Below are positions 8,111-16,994 of a stretch of DNA of 64,000 nt, piece after piece; the first letter of the stretch is position 1, and every line of letters starts with the position of its first letter. The notes beneath the pieces were generated by a model. That model saw nothing but the letters and a program-made list of their open reading frames with translations. It was not told where the DNA came from and made no database searches. The DNA is from Hyphomicrobiales bacterium (lineage in GTDB: Bacteria; Pseudomonadota; Alphaproteobacteria; Rhizobiales; Rhizobiaceae), in NCBI GenBank assembly GCA_900472485.1, contig UCII01000034.1, positions 158,402-222,401 on the forward strand. The letters run 5' to 3'. The position numbers and the translations under genes were made by a program.

Positions 8111-9139
8111 ATGGTGTGCCCGAAAGATAATCATTTGCTTTCTCCCAAGCTTGCAGCTCCATTTTCCATCGGTTCCGTGCCTATCCGAAATCGCGTGATC
8201 CTTGCACCGATGTCGGGCGTGACCGATCTTCCTTTCCGGCAGCTCGCATTACGCTACGGTGCCGGCCTAGTCGTCACGGAAATGGTCGCCAGTCGCGAGC
8301 TTGTGCAGGATACGGCCGAGTCCTGGGCGCGGTTGAAGAGTGCCGGGTTGAGGCCGCATATGGTGCAGCTTGCCGGCCGTGAAGCGCATTGGATGGCCGA
8401 GGCGGCCAAGATCGCTGCCGATAACGGCGCCGATATCATCGATATCAACATGGGATGTCCCGCCAAGAAGGTGATCGGCGGTTATTCCGGCTCGGCGCTG
8501 ATGCGCGATCCGGATCATGCGCTGACCTTGATCGAGGCGACCGTCCGCGCGGTGAACATCCCCGTGACGCTGAAGATGCGGCTTGGCTGGGACGAAAACT
8601 CCATCAACGCGCCTGATATCGCGCGCCGAGCCGAAGAGGCCGGCATTCAGCTCGTCACCATTCATGGCCGCACGCGCATGCAATTCTACGAGGGCAGGGC
8701 GGATTGGGATGCGATCCGCGCCGTACGCGATGTCGTCTCCATCCCGCTTGTCGCCAATGGCGATGTCGAAACGGCTGAGGACGCTGAGGAAATCCTGCGT
8801 CGCTCCGGCGCCGACGCCGTCATGATCGGCCGTGGCTGCCAGGGCCGTCCGTGGCATGCGGGCGTGATCGCCGGCCATCGCGAGCCAAATCATCAGGAGA
8901 TCGTCGAAATCGCCCTCGAGCACTATCGCATGATGCTGGAATTTTACGGCGAAGCCGTCGGCATTCGCCACGCCCGCAAGCATCTCGCCTGGTATCTCGA
9001 TCGTTATGCGCCTGCAACGACAGGTGCCGACAAGGCGAAAATCATGACGTCGAAAGAAAGCGGCGAAGTGGCTGCATCCTTCCATGCCGCGCTGCAGGCT
9101 GGCGCCGATCTCGCCCATTGCGTTCAGGAGGCTGCATGA
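8111..9139 (+). CDS. dusB: tRNA-dihydrouridine synthase (NifR3 family)
   Basis: A 342-residue FMN-dependent TIM-barrel enzyme that reduces uridine to dihydrouridine in tRNA. LAPMSGVTDLPFR at residues 31-43 binds FMN, and NMGCPAKKV carries the catalytic Cys at residue 116. GDVETAEDAEEIL and MIGRGCQGRPW follow as in other Dus proteins. It is the first gene of the nifR3-ntrB-ntrC operon, an arrangement conserved in rhizobia and other alphaproteobacteria. Its stop overlaps the ntrB start as ATGA. Confidence 0.95.
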   Translation: MVCPKDNHLLSPKLAAPFSIGSVPIRNRVILAPMSGVTDLPFRQLALRYGAGLVVTEMVASRELVQDTAESWARLKSAGLRPHMVQLAGREAHWMAEAAKIAADNGADIIDINMGCPAKKVIGGYSGSALMRDPDHALTLIEATVRAVNIPVTLKMRLGWDENSINAPDIARRAEEAGIQLVTIHGRTRMQFYEGRADWDAIRAVRDVVSIPLVANGDVETAEDAEEILRRSGADAVMIGRGCQGRPWHAGVIAGHREPNHQEIVEIALEHYRMMLEFYGEAVGIRHARKHLAWYLDRYAPATTGADKAKIMTSKESGEVAASFHAALQAGADLAHCVQEAA

Positions 9140-10293
9140 CTTCGAAATCCAGCTCCGGCGCCGGTGACACCCCGGCCAACTCCGTGGCCATGGCCGTTCT
9201 CAACGCGATCCAGAACCCCGTCGTCATGGTCGACGAGGCCGGCCTTATCGCTTTCGCCAATTGGGAGGCGGAAGCCTTCTTCGGCGCTAGCGCCTCGCAC
9301 CTGTCCCGCTACAAGATCTCCACCTTCATACCGTTCGGCAGCCCCTTGCTCGCCTTGATCGATCAGGTGCGCGAGCGCCGCGCGCCCGTCAACGAATACC
9401 GCGTCGATCTGAGCTCGCCACGCCTGGGACAGGATAAGCTGGTGGACATCTATGTCGCGCCGGTTTCCAGCGCGCCCGGTTCGGTCGTGGTGGTGTTCCA
9501 GGAGCGCTCCATGGCGGACAAGATCGACCGGCAGCTGACGCATCGCGCCGCGGCCCGTTCGGTCACCGGCCTTGCCTCCATGCTGGCGCACGAAATCAAG
9601 AACCCACTCTCGGGCATTCGCGGTGCTGCGCAGCTGCTTGAGCAATCGGTCGAGGACGACGACCGTGCGCTGACGCGTCTTATCTGCGACGAGACCGACC
9701 GCATCGTCTCGCTGGTCGACCGTATGGAGGTTTTCTCCGACGAGCGGCCGGTCGATCGCGTTCCTGTCAATATCCATTCCGTGCTCGATCATGTGAAGGC
9801 AATCGCCAAGGCCGGCTTTGCCCGCAACATCAAGATTTCCGAGAATTACGACCCGTCGCTGCCGGCGGTTTTCGCAAACCGGGACCAGCTCGTACAGGTC
9901 TTCCTCAATCTGGTAAAGAACGCCGCCGAAGCGGTCGGCGATCGTCAGGATGGTGAGATCATGCTGACAACGGCCTATCGCCCCGGCATTAGGCTCTCGG
10001 TTGCCGGTACGCGGGAGAAGATATCGCTGCCGCTGGAATTCTGTGTCATCGACAACGGCCCCGGCGTGCCGGCCGATCTCGTGCCGCATCTCTTCGATCC
10101 GTTCATCACGACCAAGACGAACGGGACCGGCCTCGGCCTTGCGCTGGTCGCCAAGATCATCGGCGACCACGGCGGCATCGTCGAATGCGACAGCCAGAAC
10201 CATCGCACCACTTTCCGCGTTTTGATGCCTGCTTCCAAGGGCATCACCTCAGAAGATGCCCCACTTCCGAACTCTACAGGGACTACTCGATGA
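9136..10293 (+). CDS. ntrB: Nitrogen regulation sensor histidine kinase NtrB
   Basis: A 385-residue soluble kinase. An N-terminal PAS domain (about 20-125) is followed by the dimerisation/phosphoacceptor domain with H152 in LAHEIKNPLSG, and then an ATP-binding domain with N box NLVKNAAEA, G1 DNGPGVP and G2 GTGLGLAL. It phosphorylates or dephosphorylates NtrC under PII control. The ATG overlaps the dusB stop and the stop overlaps the ntrC ATG, so dusB-ntrB-ntrC are translationally coupled. There are no membrane segments, as expected for NtrB. Confidence 0.96.
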   Translation: MTSKSSSGAGDTPANSVAMAVLNAIQNPVVMVDEAGLIAFANWEAEAFFGASASHLSRYKISTFIPFGSPLLALIDQVRERRAPVNEYRVDLSSPRLGQDKLVDIYVAPVSSAPGSVVVVFQERSMADKIDRQLTHRAAARSVTGLASMLAHEIKNPLSGIRGAAQLLEQSVEDDDRALTRLICDETDRIVSLVDRMEVFSDERPVDRVPVNIHSVLDHVKAIAKAGFARNIKISENYDPSLPAVFANRDQLVQVFLNLVKNAAEAVGDRQDGEIMLTTAYRPGIRLSVAGTREKISLPLEFCVIDNGPGVPADLVPHLFDPFITTKTNGTGLGLALVAKIIGDHGGIVECDSQNHRTTFRVLMPASKGITSEDAPLPNSTGTTR

Positions 10294-11741
10294 CAGCCAC
10301 GATCCTTGTCGCCGATGACGATGCGGCCATCCGCACCGTGCTCAACCAGGCTTTGAGCCGCGCGGGTTACGATGTCCGCATCACGTCGAACGCCGCCACG
10401 CTCTGGCGTTGGGTTTCGGCCGGCGAAGGCGACCTTGTCGTAACCGACGTCGTAATGCCCGACGAAAACGCATTTGACCTGCTGCCGCGCATCAAGAAGG
10501 CGAGACCGGATCTGCCTGTTCTGGTCATGAGCGCGCAGAACACCTTCATGACGGCGATCAAGGCATCGGAAAAGGGCGCTTACGACTATCTCCCGAAGCC
10601 GTTCGACCTGACCGAGCTGATCGCCATCGTCGGTCGCGCTCTGTCCGAACCGAAGCGTAAGCCGGCAAAGATCGATGACGACATGCAGGACGGCATGCCG
10701 CTTGTCGGCCGGTCCGCCGCCATGCAGGAAATCTACCGCGTGCTCGCGCGCCTGATGCAGACCGACTTGACGCTGATGATCACCGGTGAATCCGGTACCG
10801 GCAAGGAGCTGGTGGCCCGCGCTCTGCATGATTATGGCAAGCGCCGCAACGGTCCCTTTGTGGCCATCAACATGGCGGCCATCCCGCGCGACCTGATCGA
10901 ATCCGAACTGTTTGGCCACGAAAAGGGCGCCTTCACCGGCGCGCAGACCCGCTCAACCGGACGTTTCGAGCAGGCCGAAGGCGGCACGCTGTTCCTCGAC
11001 GAAATTGGCGATATGCCGATGGATGCGCAGACGCGCCTGCTGCGCGTGCTGCAGCAGGGCGAATACACCACCGTCGGCGGCCGCACCCCGATCCGCACCG
11101 ATGTCCGCATCGTCGCCGCCACCAACAAGGATCTGAAGCAGGCCATCAATCAGGGCCTGTTCCGCGAGGATCTCTATTACCGCCTCAACGTCGTGCCGCT
11201 GCGCCTGCCACCGCTGCGCGATCGCGCCGAGGATATTCCCGATCTGGTGCGTCATTTCATCCAGCAGGCTGAAAAAGAGGGGCTGGGTTCCAAGCGTTTC
11301 GACCAGGAAGCGCTCGAGCTGATGAAGGCCTATCCATGGCCAGGTAACGTCCGCGAGCTCGAAAATCTCATCCGCCGCCTTATGGCGCTCTATCCGCAGG
11401 ATGTCATTACCAAGGAGATCATCGACGCGGAATTGCGCGCCGATGTGCCTGACAGCCCGATCGAGAAAGGCCCGGTTCGCACCGGTACGATGACCATCGC
11501 CCAGGCGGTGGAAGAGAATATGCGGACCTATTTTGCCGGCTTCGGCGAAAATCTGCCGCCGCCAGGCCTCTACGATCGCGTGTTGACCGAAATGGAATAC
11601 CCGTTGATTCTCGCCGCACTGACTGCCACACGCGGCAATCAGATCAAGGCGGCCGATCTTTTGGGCCTAAATCGTAATACGTTGCGCAAAAAGATCAGAG
11701 AACTGGGTGTTTCGGTTTACAGAAGCTCCCGTACGGCTTGA
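10290..11741 (+). CDS. ntrC: Nitrogen regulation response regulator NtrC
   Basis: A 483-residue sigma-54 activator. The receiver domain has phosphoacceptor D53 (VTDVVMP) and KP at 103. The AAA+ domain has Walker A GESGTGKE at residues 166-173 and an intact GAFTGA at 213-218, which contacts sigma-54. A Fis-type helix-turn-helix (KAADLLGLNRNTLRKKI) ends the protein. The start ATG overlaps the ntrB stop. It activates nitrogen-assimilation genes under low nitrogen. The intact GAFTGA contrasts with NtrX below. Confidence 0.97.
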   Translation: MTATILVADDDAAIRTVLNQALSRAGYDVRITSNAATLWRWVSAGEGDLVVTDVVMPDENAFDLLPRIKKARPDLPVLVMSAQNTFMTAIKASEKGAYDYLPKPFDLTELIAIVGRALSEPKRKPAKIDDDMQDGMPLVGRSAAMQEIYRVLARLMQTDLTLMITGESGTGKELVARALHDYGKRRNGPFVAINMAAIPRDLIESELFGHEKGAFTGAQTRSTGRFEQAEGGTLFLDEIGDMPMDAQTRLLRVLQQGEYTTVGGRTPIRTDVRIVAATNKDLKQAINQGLFREDLYYRLNVVPLRLPPLRDRAEDIPDLVRHFIQQAEKEGLGSKRFDQEALELMKAYPWPGNVRELENLIRRLMALYPQDVITKEIIDAELRADVPDSPIEKGPVRTGTMTIAQAVEENMRTYFAGFGENLPPPGLYDRVLTEMEYPLILAALTATRGNQIKAADLLGLNRNTLRKKIRELGVSVYRSSRTA

Positions 11742-11899
11742 CAATGTAATCCGATGCGTTGCATTTTCGCCACAATGCGTTGCTTAAAGGTCACGCAGCA
11801 GATTCGTCGTTTTTGCGGTGGCGATTCATCTGGCCCACTCTCTTCAGAACGAGAGTTCGTCTGATTTTTCAAGTTGTTGCAAAAGTGACGTGAAGTAAA

Positions 11900-11921
11900 G
11901 GTTTCGCTTCTATGCGAAACC
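11900..11921 (+). promoter_or_regulatory. Hairpin in the ntrY leader
   Basis: GGTTTCGC (11900-11907) and GCGAAACC (11914-11921) form a perfect 8-bp stem with a 6-base loop, 98 bases before the ntrY start. It is not followed by a T run, so it is more likely a leader structure than the ntrC terminator. Upstream, ATGCGTTGC occurs twice (11754-11762 and 11775-11783), 21 bases apart. Function is inferred only from position. Confidence 0.35.
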
Positions 11922-12019
11922 GGACGACAGTTCCCGCCTCTGCCTGTCGCTCGCATCGATGCCCATAGTGGCCGTGCGATTCGACCAGGGCGCCGACCGT
12001 CGCTCGGGCGTGGAGATTG

Positions 12020-14299
12020 ATGGGAATGATGCAGGACGCGGTGTCGCCGGCGGCGAGCGACGAGACGGTTGTCAAGGTGACGGACCGTCGTGCTTCCTTT
12101 GCCCTACCTGGTCTGATCCTGGCCGGCGGCGCGCTTTTGTGCGCCATCGCGACCCTGCTGATGCTTCTCGGGCTGACGCCAGTCGCCCCGACATCCTCCG
12201 TCGTTTTCACCTCGGTCGTTATCAATGGACTTTTCGTCCTGGGGCTGATTGCTCTTATCGCTCGTGAAGTGGCGCGGCTGATGAAGGCGCGCAGCCGTGG
12301 TCGTGCGGCAGCCCGCCTGCATATCCGCATCGTCGTTCTCTTCTCGATCGTCGCGATCACGCCAGCCATTCTCGTCGCCATCGTTGCCAGCCTGACGCTC
12401 AATGTCGGCCTGGATCGCTGGTTCGGCGTGCGCACGCAGCAGATCATCAGCTCCTCGCAGAACGTCGCGCAAGCCTATCTGATGGAGAATGCGAGCTACC
12501 TGCAGGGTCAGACCGTGTCGATGGCAAACGATCTGGAGCGTAACCGTTCGCTCTTCAATCTCGATCGCACCGGCTTTGCCGACTTGATGACCCGTCAGGC
12601 ACGCGGGCGCGGCTTGCTGGGTGCATTTCTCGTGCGCCGCGACGGCAGCGCCATTGTCCAAGCCGAGATCAAGACCGAACGCCCGCTGCCGGCCATTCCA
12701 AAAGACGCGCTTGATTCTTCGGCCAACGGGCAACCGACTCTCATTCCGCCTGGCGTAACCAATCTTGTCGGCGCGGTCATCAAGCTCGATGAAATACCCG
12801 GCGCGTTCCTCTACACCGTTCGCGCGGTCGATCCGCGCGTCATGAATGCTATGCGGATGGTGGAGGACAACACCGTCGAGTACAAGGCGATGGAAGAAGG
12901 GCGCATGTCGCTTCAGATCGCCTTTGCCGTTCTCTATATCGGCTTTGCTCTGATCGTGCTTTTGGCGGCAATCTGGACCGCTATCGCGATCGCTGATCGC
13001 ATCGTCAGGCCCATCCGTCTCCTCATCAGTGCTGCGGATAACGTTGCTTCGGGGAACATGAACGTGCTGGTGCCGGTACGCTCGGCTGACGGCGACGTCG
13101 GCAGCCTGTCGCGCACCTTCAACAAGATGATCTCGGAAATTCGCACGCAGCGCGATGAAATCCTTGAAGCGAAGGACGAGGTCGATGACCGCCGCCGCTT
13201 CATCGAAGCTGTGCTTTCGGGTGTGACGGCGGCCGTGATCGGTGTCGAGCACGATCGGCGCATCACCATCGTCAACACCTCGGCCGAAGACCTGCTGACG
13301 CTCAAGAGTGACGAGCTCATCGGCAAGAATCTGTCTGATATCTCGCCAGAGGTCGACCAAGTCGTGACGGAAGCGACGACGCGCCATCGCAGCGATTTCC
13401 GCAAGCAGATCAGCCTTGTTCGCGGCGGAACGGTACGCACGCTCAGCGTTCAGGTAACGCGCGAGGAATCGCGCGACGCCAATGAATCCTATGTGATCAC
13501 GCTGGACGATATCACCGATCTGGTCATTGCGCAGCGCTCGACCGCCTGGGCTGATGTCGCGCGCCGCATTGCCCATGAGATCAAGAACCCGCTGACGCCC
13601 ATTCAGCTGTCGGCCGAGCGTATCCGCCGCCGTTTCGGCAAGAATATCGCCGATGCCGACCGCCCGGTCTTCGACCAGTGCACGGATACGATCATCCGGC
13701 AGGTAGGCGATATCGGCCGCATGGTCGACGAGTTCTCCTCCTTTGCCCGCATGCCGAAGCCGACCATGGAGCCGACCGATCTGCGCGATATTCTGCGCGA
13801 CGCCGTGTTCCTGCGCGAAATGGGCAATACACATGTCCAGTTCGGGCGTGAGCTTGGCGACGAACGGCTCGAGGGCATGTTCGATGCGCGAATGCTCGGC
13901 CAGGCCTTCGGCAATCTCATCAAGAATGCCGTCGAGGCAATTGAAGGCGTACCGAGCGACCAAGCTCGCGAACAGCCAAAGATCCTCGTCCGCTCGTCGC
14001 TCGATCCGGATCGCGATCGCTTCACTGTCGACGTCATTGACAATGGCCGCGGTCTGCCAGTCGAGAACCGGCACAGCATTCTCGAACCGTACATGACGAT
14101 GCGCGAGAAGGGCACGGGCCTTGGCCTCGCCATCGTCAAGAAGATCATTGAAGACCATGGCGGGCAGATCGAACTCCACGACGCGCCCGCCGATTTCGAC
14201 CAGGGCAGGGGGGCCATGATCCGCGTGCATCTGCCGCGCCGTGAGCAAGCCGCCGTCGCCCATACGGAAAATGACAAGGAAAGCGTCTATGGCATCTGA
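12020..14299 (+). CDS. ntrY: Membrane sensor histidine kinase NtrY
   Basis: A protein of about 759 residues. It has an N-terminal cluster of membrane helices, an extracytoplasmic region of about 200 residues, a further membrane helix, a HAMP linker (RPIRLLISAADNVASGN), a PAS domain, and a kinase core with the phosphoacceptor His at about residue 519 in IAHEIKNPLTP. The ATP-binding motifs NLIKNAVEA, DNGRGLP and GTGLGLAI are complete. I chose the ATG at 12020 with GGAG just upstream; in-frame ATGs at 12026 and 12029 are possible. It partners NtrX in nitrogen and, in other alphaproteobacteria, redox signalling. Confidence 0.94.
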   Translation: MGMMQDAVSPAASDETVVKVTDRRASFALPGLILAGGALLCAIATLLMLLGLTPVAPTSSVVFTSVVINGLFVLGLIALIAREVARLMKARSRGRAAARLHIRIVVLFSIVAITPAILVAIVASLTLNVGLDRWFGVRTQQIISSSQNVAQAYLMENASYLQGQTVSMANDLERNRSLFNLDRTGFADLMTRQARGRGLLGAFLVRRDGSAIVQAEIKTERPLPAIPKDALDSSANGQPTLIPPGVTNLVGAVIKLDEIPGAFLYTVRAVDPRVMNAMRMVEDNTVEYKAMEEGRMSLQIAFAVLYIGFALIVLLAAIWTAIAIADRIVRPIRLLISAADNVASGNMNVLVPVRSADGDVGSLSRTFNKMISEIRTQRDEILEAKDEVDDRRRFIEAVLSGVTAAVIGVEHDRRITIVNTSAEDLLTLKSDELIGKNLSDISPEVDQVVTEATTRHRSDFRKQISLVRGGTVRTLSVQVTREESRDANESYVITLDDITDLVIAQRSTAWADVARRIAHEIKNPLTPIQLSAERIRRRFGKNIADADRPVFDQCTDTIIRQVGDIGRMVDEFSSFARMPKPTMEPTDLRDILRDAVFLREMGNTHVQFGRELGDERLEGMFDARMLGQAFGNLIKNAVEAIEGVPSDQAREQPKILVRSSLDPDRDRFTVDVIDNGRGLPVENRHSILEPYMTMREKGTGLGLAIVKKIIEDHGGQIELHDAPADFDQGRGAMIRVHLPRREQAAVAHTENDKESVYGI

Positions 14300-15653
14300 T
14301 ATTCTCGTAGTCGACGACGAGGAAGACATTCGCGAAATCGTTTCGGGAATTCTTTCGGATGAGGGGCACGAAACCCGCACCGCGCATGACAGCGACAGCG
14401 CGCTCGCCGCGATTTCCGATCGTGCGCCGCGGCTGATCTTTCTCGATATCTGGATGCAGGGCAGCAAGCTCGACGGTCTGGCGCTATTGGATGAGATCAA
14501 GGCGCGCCATCCGGAGCTGCCCGTGGTTATGATTTCGGGTCATGGCAATATCGAAACGGCTGTCTCCGCCATCAAGCGTGGTGCTTTCGATTTCATCGAA
14601 AAGCCGTTCAAGGCCGATCGCCTCATCCTGATCGCCGAGCGCGCATTGGAAAATTCCAAGCTGAAGCGCGAAGTCTCGGAGCTGAAGCGCCGCACCGGCG
14701 ACGCCGTGGAATTGATCGGCACGTCGGTTGCCGTGTCGCAGCTGCGCCAGACGATCGACAAGGTATCGCCGACCAACAGCCGTATCATGATCTTCGGTCC
14801 GTCGGGCTCCGGCAAGGAGCTCGTGGCCCGGATGATCCACAAGAAGTCGACCCGCGCCAATGGCCCTTTCGTGGCGCTGAATGCAGCGACGATCACGCCA
14901 GAGCGCATGGAAATCGCCCTGTTCGGTACCGAAGGCTCGCCAGGGCAGGCGCGCAAGATCGGTGCTCTGGAAGAGGCCCATCGCGGCATCCTCTATCTCG
15001 ACGAAGTCGGCGAAATGCCGCGCGAGACTCAGAACAAGATCCTGCGCGTGCTCGTCGACCAGCAGTTCGAGCGCGTCGGCGGTTCCAAGCGCGTCAAGGT
15101 GGATGTGCGCATCATCTCCTCCACGGCCTATAATCTCGAAAGCCGCATTGCCGAGGGCCTGTTCCGCGAGGATCTCTATCACCGTCTCGCCGTCGTGCCC
15201 GTGCGCGTGCCGGCCCTTGCCGAGCGCCGCGAAGATATCCCCTTCCTCGTGGATCAGCTGATGCGCCAGATTTCGGAGCAGGCGGGCATCCGGCCGCGCC
15301 GGATCGGTGACGACGCCATGGCGGTGCTGCAGGCGCATGACTGGCCCGGCAATATCCGCCAGCTGCGCAACAATATCGAGCGGTTGATGATCCTGGCACG
15401 CTCTGACGGCGCAGAAACGCCGATCACGGCGGAAATGCTGCCGACCGACCTCGGCGATATGCTGCCAAAGGTCTCCGCCAAGAACGATTATCACATCATG
15501 ACATTGCCGCTGCGCGAAGCGCGCGAAATGTTCGAGCGCGATTATCTCATCGCTCAGATCAACCGTTTCGGTGGCAATATCTCGCGCACCGCGGAATTTG
15601 TAGGCATGGAGCGTTCGGCGCTGCATCGCAAGCTGAAGTCGTTGGGCGTCTGA
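14289..15653 (+). CDS. ntrX: Response regulator NtrX
   Basis: A 454-residue regulator with a receiver (D53 in FLDIWMQG), an AAA+ domain with Walker A FGPSGSGKE, and a C-terminal Fis-type helix-turn-helix. At residues 212-224, where NtrC has the GAFTGA loop, the sequence is FGTEGSPGQARKI, so the sigma-54 contact motif is absent. The protein may therefore not act as a classical sigma-54 activator. The ATG at 14289 has AAGGAA upstream and lies inside the last codons of ntrY (11-base overlap). Cognate kinase is NtrY. Confidence 0.95.
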   Translation: MASDILVVDDEEDIREIVSGILSDEGHETRTAHDSDSALAAISDRAPRLIFLDIWMQGSKLDGLALLDEIKARHPELPVVMISGHGNIETAVSAIKRGAFDFIEKPFKADRLILIAERALENSKLKREVSELKRRTGDAVELIGTSVAVSQLRQTIDKVSPTNSRIMIFGPSGSGKELVARMIHKKSTRANGPFVALNAATITPERMEIALFGTEGSPGQARKIGALEEAHRGILYLDEVGEMPRETQNKILRVLVDQQFERVGGSKRVKVDVRIISSTAYNLESRIAEGLFREDLYHRLAVVPVRVPALAERREDIPFLVDQLMRQISEQAGIRPRRIGDDAMAVLQAHDWPGNIRQLRNNIERLMILARSDGAETPITAEMLPTDLGDMLPKVSAKNDYHIMTLPLREAREMFERDYLIAQINRFGGNISRTAEFVGMERSALHRKLKSLGV

Positions 15654-15702
15654 TCGGCCGCCCGACATTTCGAACATCACAGAATTCGGATCAGGGGCTT
15701 TC

Positions 15703-16566
15703 ATGCCGAGAATAGCTTACGTCAACGGCCGCTACGTTAAGCACAGCGACGCCATGGTGCATATCGAGGATCGCGGCTATCAATTCGCCGATGGCGTCTA
15801 CGAGGTGTGCGAGGTTCGCCATGGCGTGATCGTCGACCTGACGCGCCATCTCGATCGACTCAACCGTTCGCTGGGCGAGCTGCGCATCGCCTGGCCGATG
15901 ACGCGCCAGGCATTGGTGCTGGTGATTCGCGAGACCTTGCGCCGCAATCACGTCCGCAACGGTCTGTTCTACCTGCAGGTTACTCGCGGCGTCGCCCGGC
16001 GCGATCACGTCTTTCCGCCTGATGGCACGCCGTCCTCGATCGTCGTCACTGCCAAGAGCACCGATCAGTCCGTGATTGCCAAGAAGAATGCCAATGGCAT
16101 CAAGGCGATCACCGTCCGCGACAATCGCTGGGATCGGGTGGATATCAAGTCGGTCGGCCTGCTTCCGAACGCCATGGCCCGCCAGCAGGCCAAGGAAGCC
16201 GGCGCGCAGGAGGCGATCTATATCGATCACAACGGCATGGTGAAGGAAGGCGCGGCGACCAACGTCTGGATCGTCGATCACGACGGGAATCTCGTCACCC
16301 GCCCGGCCGAACACGGCATCCTGCGCGGCATCACCCGCACCACGCTGATGGACGTTGCAGCCAAGCTCGATGTGACGATCGTCGAGCGATTCTTCTCGGT
16401 CGAAGAGATGATGAAGGCCCGCGAAGTCTTCATCACGGCGGCGACAAGTATCTGTTTTCCGGTCGTTTCTATCGATGGAGAGACGATAGCGAACGGTCAT
16501 CCAGGCAGCATGTCACAGAAAATTCGTGAAGCCTTTTTCGACGTTGCGGAAAAGACTGCGATTTGA
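15703..16566 (+). CDS. dat: D-amino-acid aminotransferase (PLP fold type IV)
   Basis: A 287-residue class IV aminotransferase. The start VNGRYVKHSDAMVHIEDRGY and the mid-protein DIKSVGLLPN identify the D-alanine aminotransferase branch; K149 in DIKS is the likely PLP lysine. It would interconvert D-Ala and D-Glu with their 2-oxoacids for peptidoglycan precursors. Branched-chain aminotransferase or aminodeoxychorismate lyase are related alternatives but fit less well. It lies 49 bases after ntrX, in the conserved ntrYX-dat-hfq-hflX order of rhizobia. Confidence 0.88.
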   Translation: MPRIAYVNGRYVKHSDAMVHIEDRGYQFADGVYEVCEVRHGVIVDLTRHLDRLNRSLGELRIAWPMTRQALVLVIRETLRRNHVRNGLFYLQVTRGVARRDHVFPPDGTPSSIVVTAKSTDQSVIAKKNANGIKAITVRDNRWDRVDIKSVGLLPNAMARQQAKEAGAQEAIYIDHNGMVKEGAATNVWIVDHDGNLVTRPAEHGILRGITRTTLMDVAAKLDVTIVERFFSVEEMMKAREVFITAATSICFPVVSIDGETIANGHPGSMSQKIREAFFDVAEKTAI

Positions 16567-16673
16567 TACCAACATTCGCTGGGGGGAGAGAATGAGGGTA
16601 TCTCCCGTCCGGGACCTCTGTATACCATGACATTCAACCGGCTCAGGCCGGCAAAAAAGAAAGAAGCGGCGCG

Positions 16674-16916
16674 ATGGCGGAACGTTCTCAGAACTTGCAG
16701 GACTTGTTTCTCAATACTGTTCGCAAGCAAAAGATTTCACTCACAATTTTCTTGATTAACGGCGTGAAGCTCACAGGTGTCGTAACCTCATTCGACAATT
16801 TCTGCGTCCTGCTCCGCCGCGATGGCCATTCGCAGCTCGTCTACAAGCATGCAATCTCGACGATCATGCCGGGTCAGCCGATGCAGATGTTCGAGAGCGA
16901 AGAAGCCGCATCCTAA
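16674..16916 (+). CDS. hfq: RNA chaperone Hfq
   Basis: An 80-residue Sm-like protein that forms hexamers and pairs small RNAs with mRNAs. The Sm1 region ([19 protein letters not shown]) and the Sm2 motif with YKHAIST are both present, including Q8-type N-terminal residues that bind poly-U. The short C-terminal tail is usual for alphaproteobacteria. A GC-rich 5-bp hairpin (16638-16651) followed by an A-run lies just upstream. It is followed by hflX in the order seen across many proteobacteria. Confidence 0.97.
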
Positions 16917-16962
16917 CCGGGACTTGCCGTTATCACGACACGCGATACCAAAAATGATTCCC

Positions 16963-16993
16963 TCATCCCGGAGACCGTAAAACACCGGGATGA
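16963..16993 (+). promoter_or_regulatory. Hairpin abutting the hflX start
   Basis: TCATCCCGG (16963-16971) and CCGGGATGA (16985-16993) pair perfectly over 9 bp with a 13-base loop, one base before the hflX ATG at 16995. The right arm contains the only ribosome-binding-like sequence. It could restrict hflX translation or weakly end the hfq transcript. No T run follows. Confidence 0.45.
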
Positions 16994-16994
16994 C

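Noticed and set aside
12104..14500. 798-residue minus-strand frame opposite ntrY
   Set aside because: It is a GC-bias shadow of ntrY; the ntrY domains are complete.
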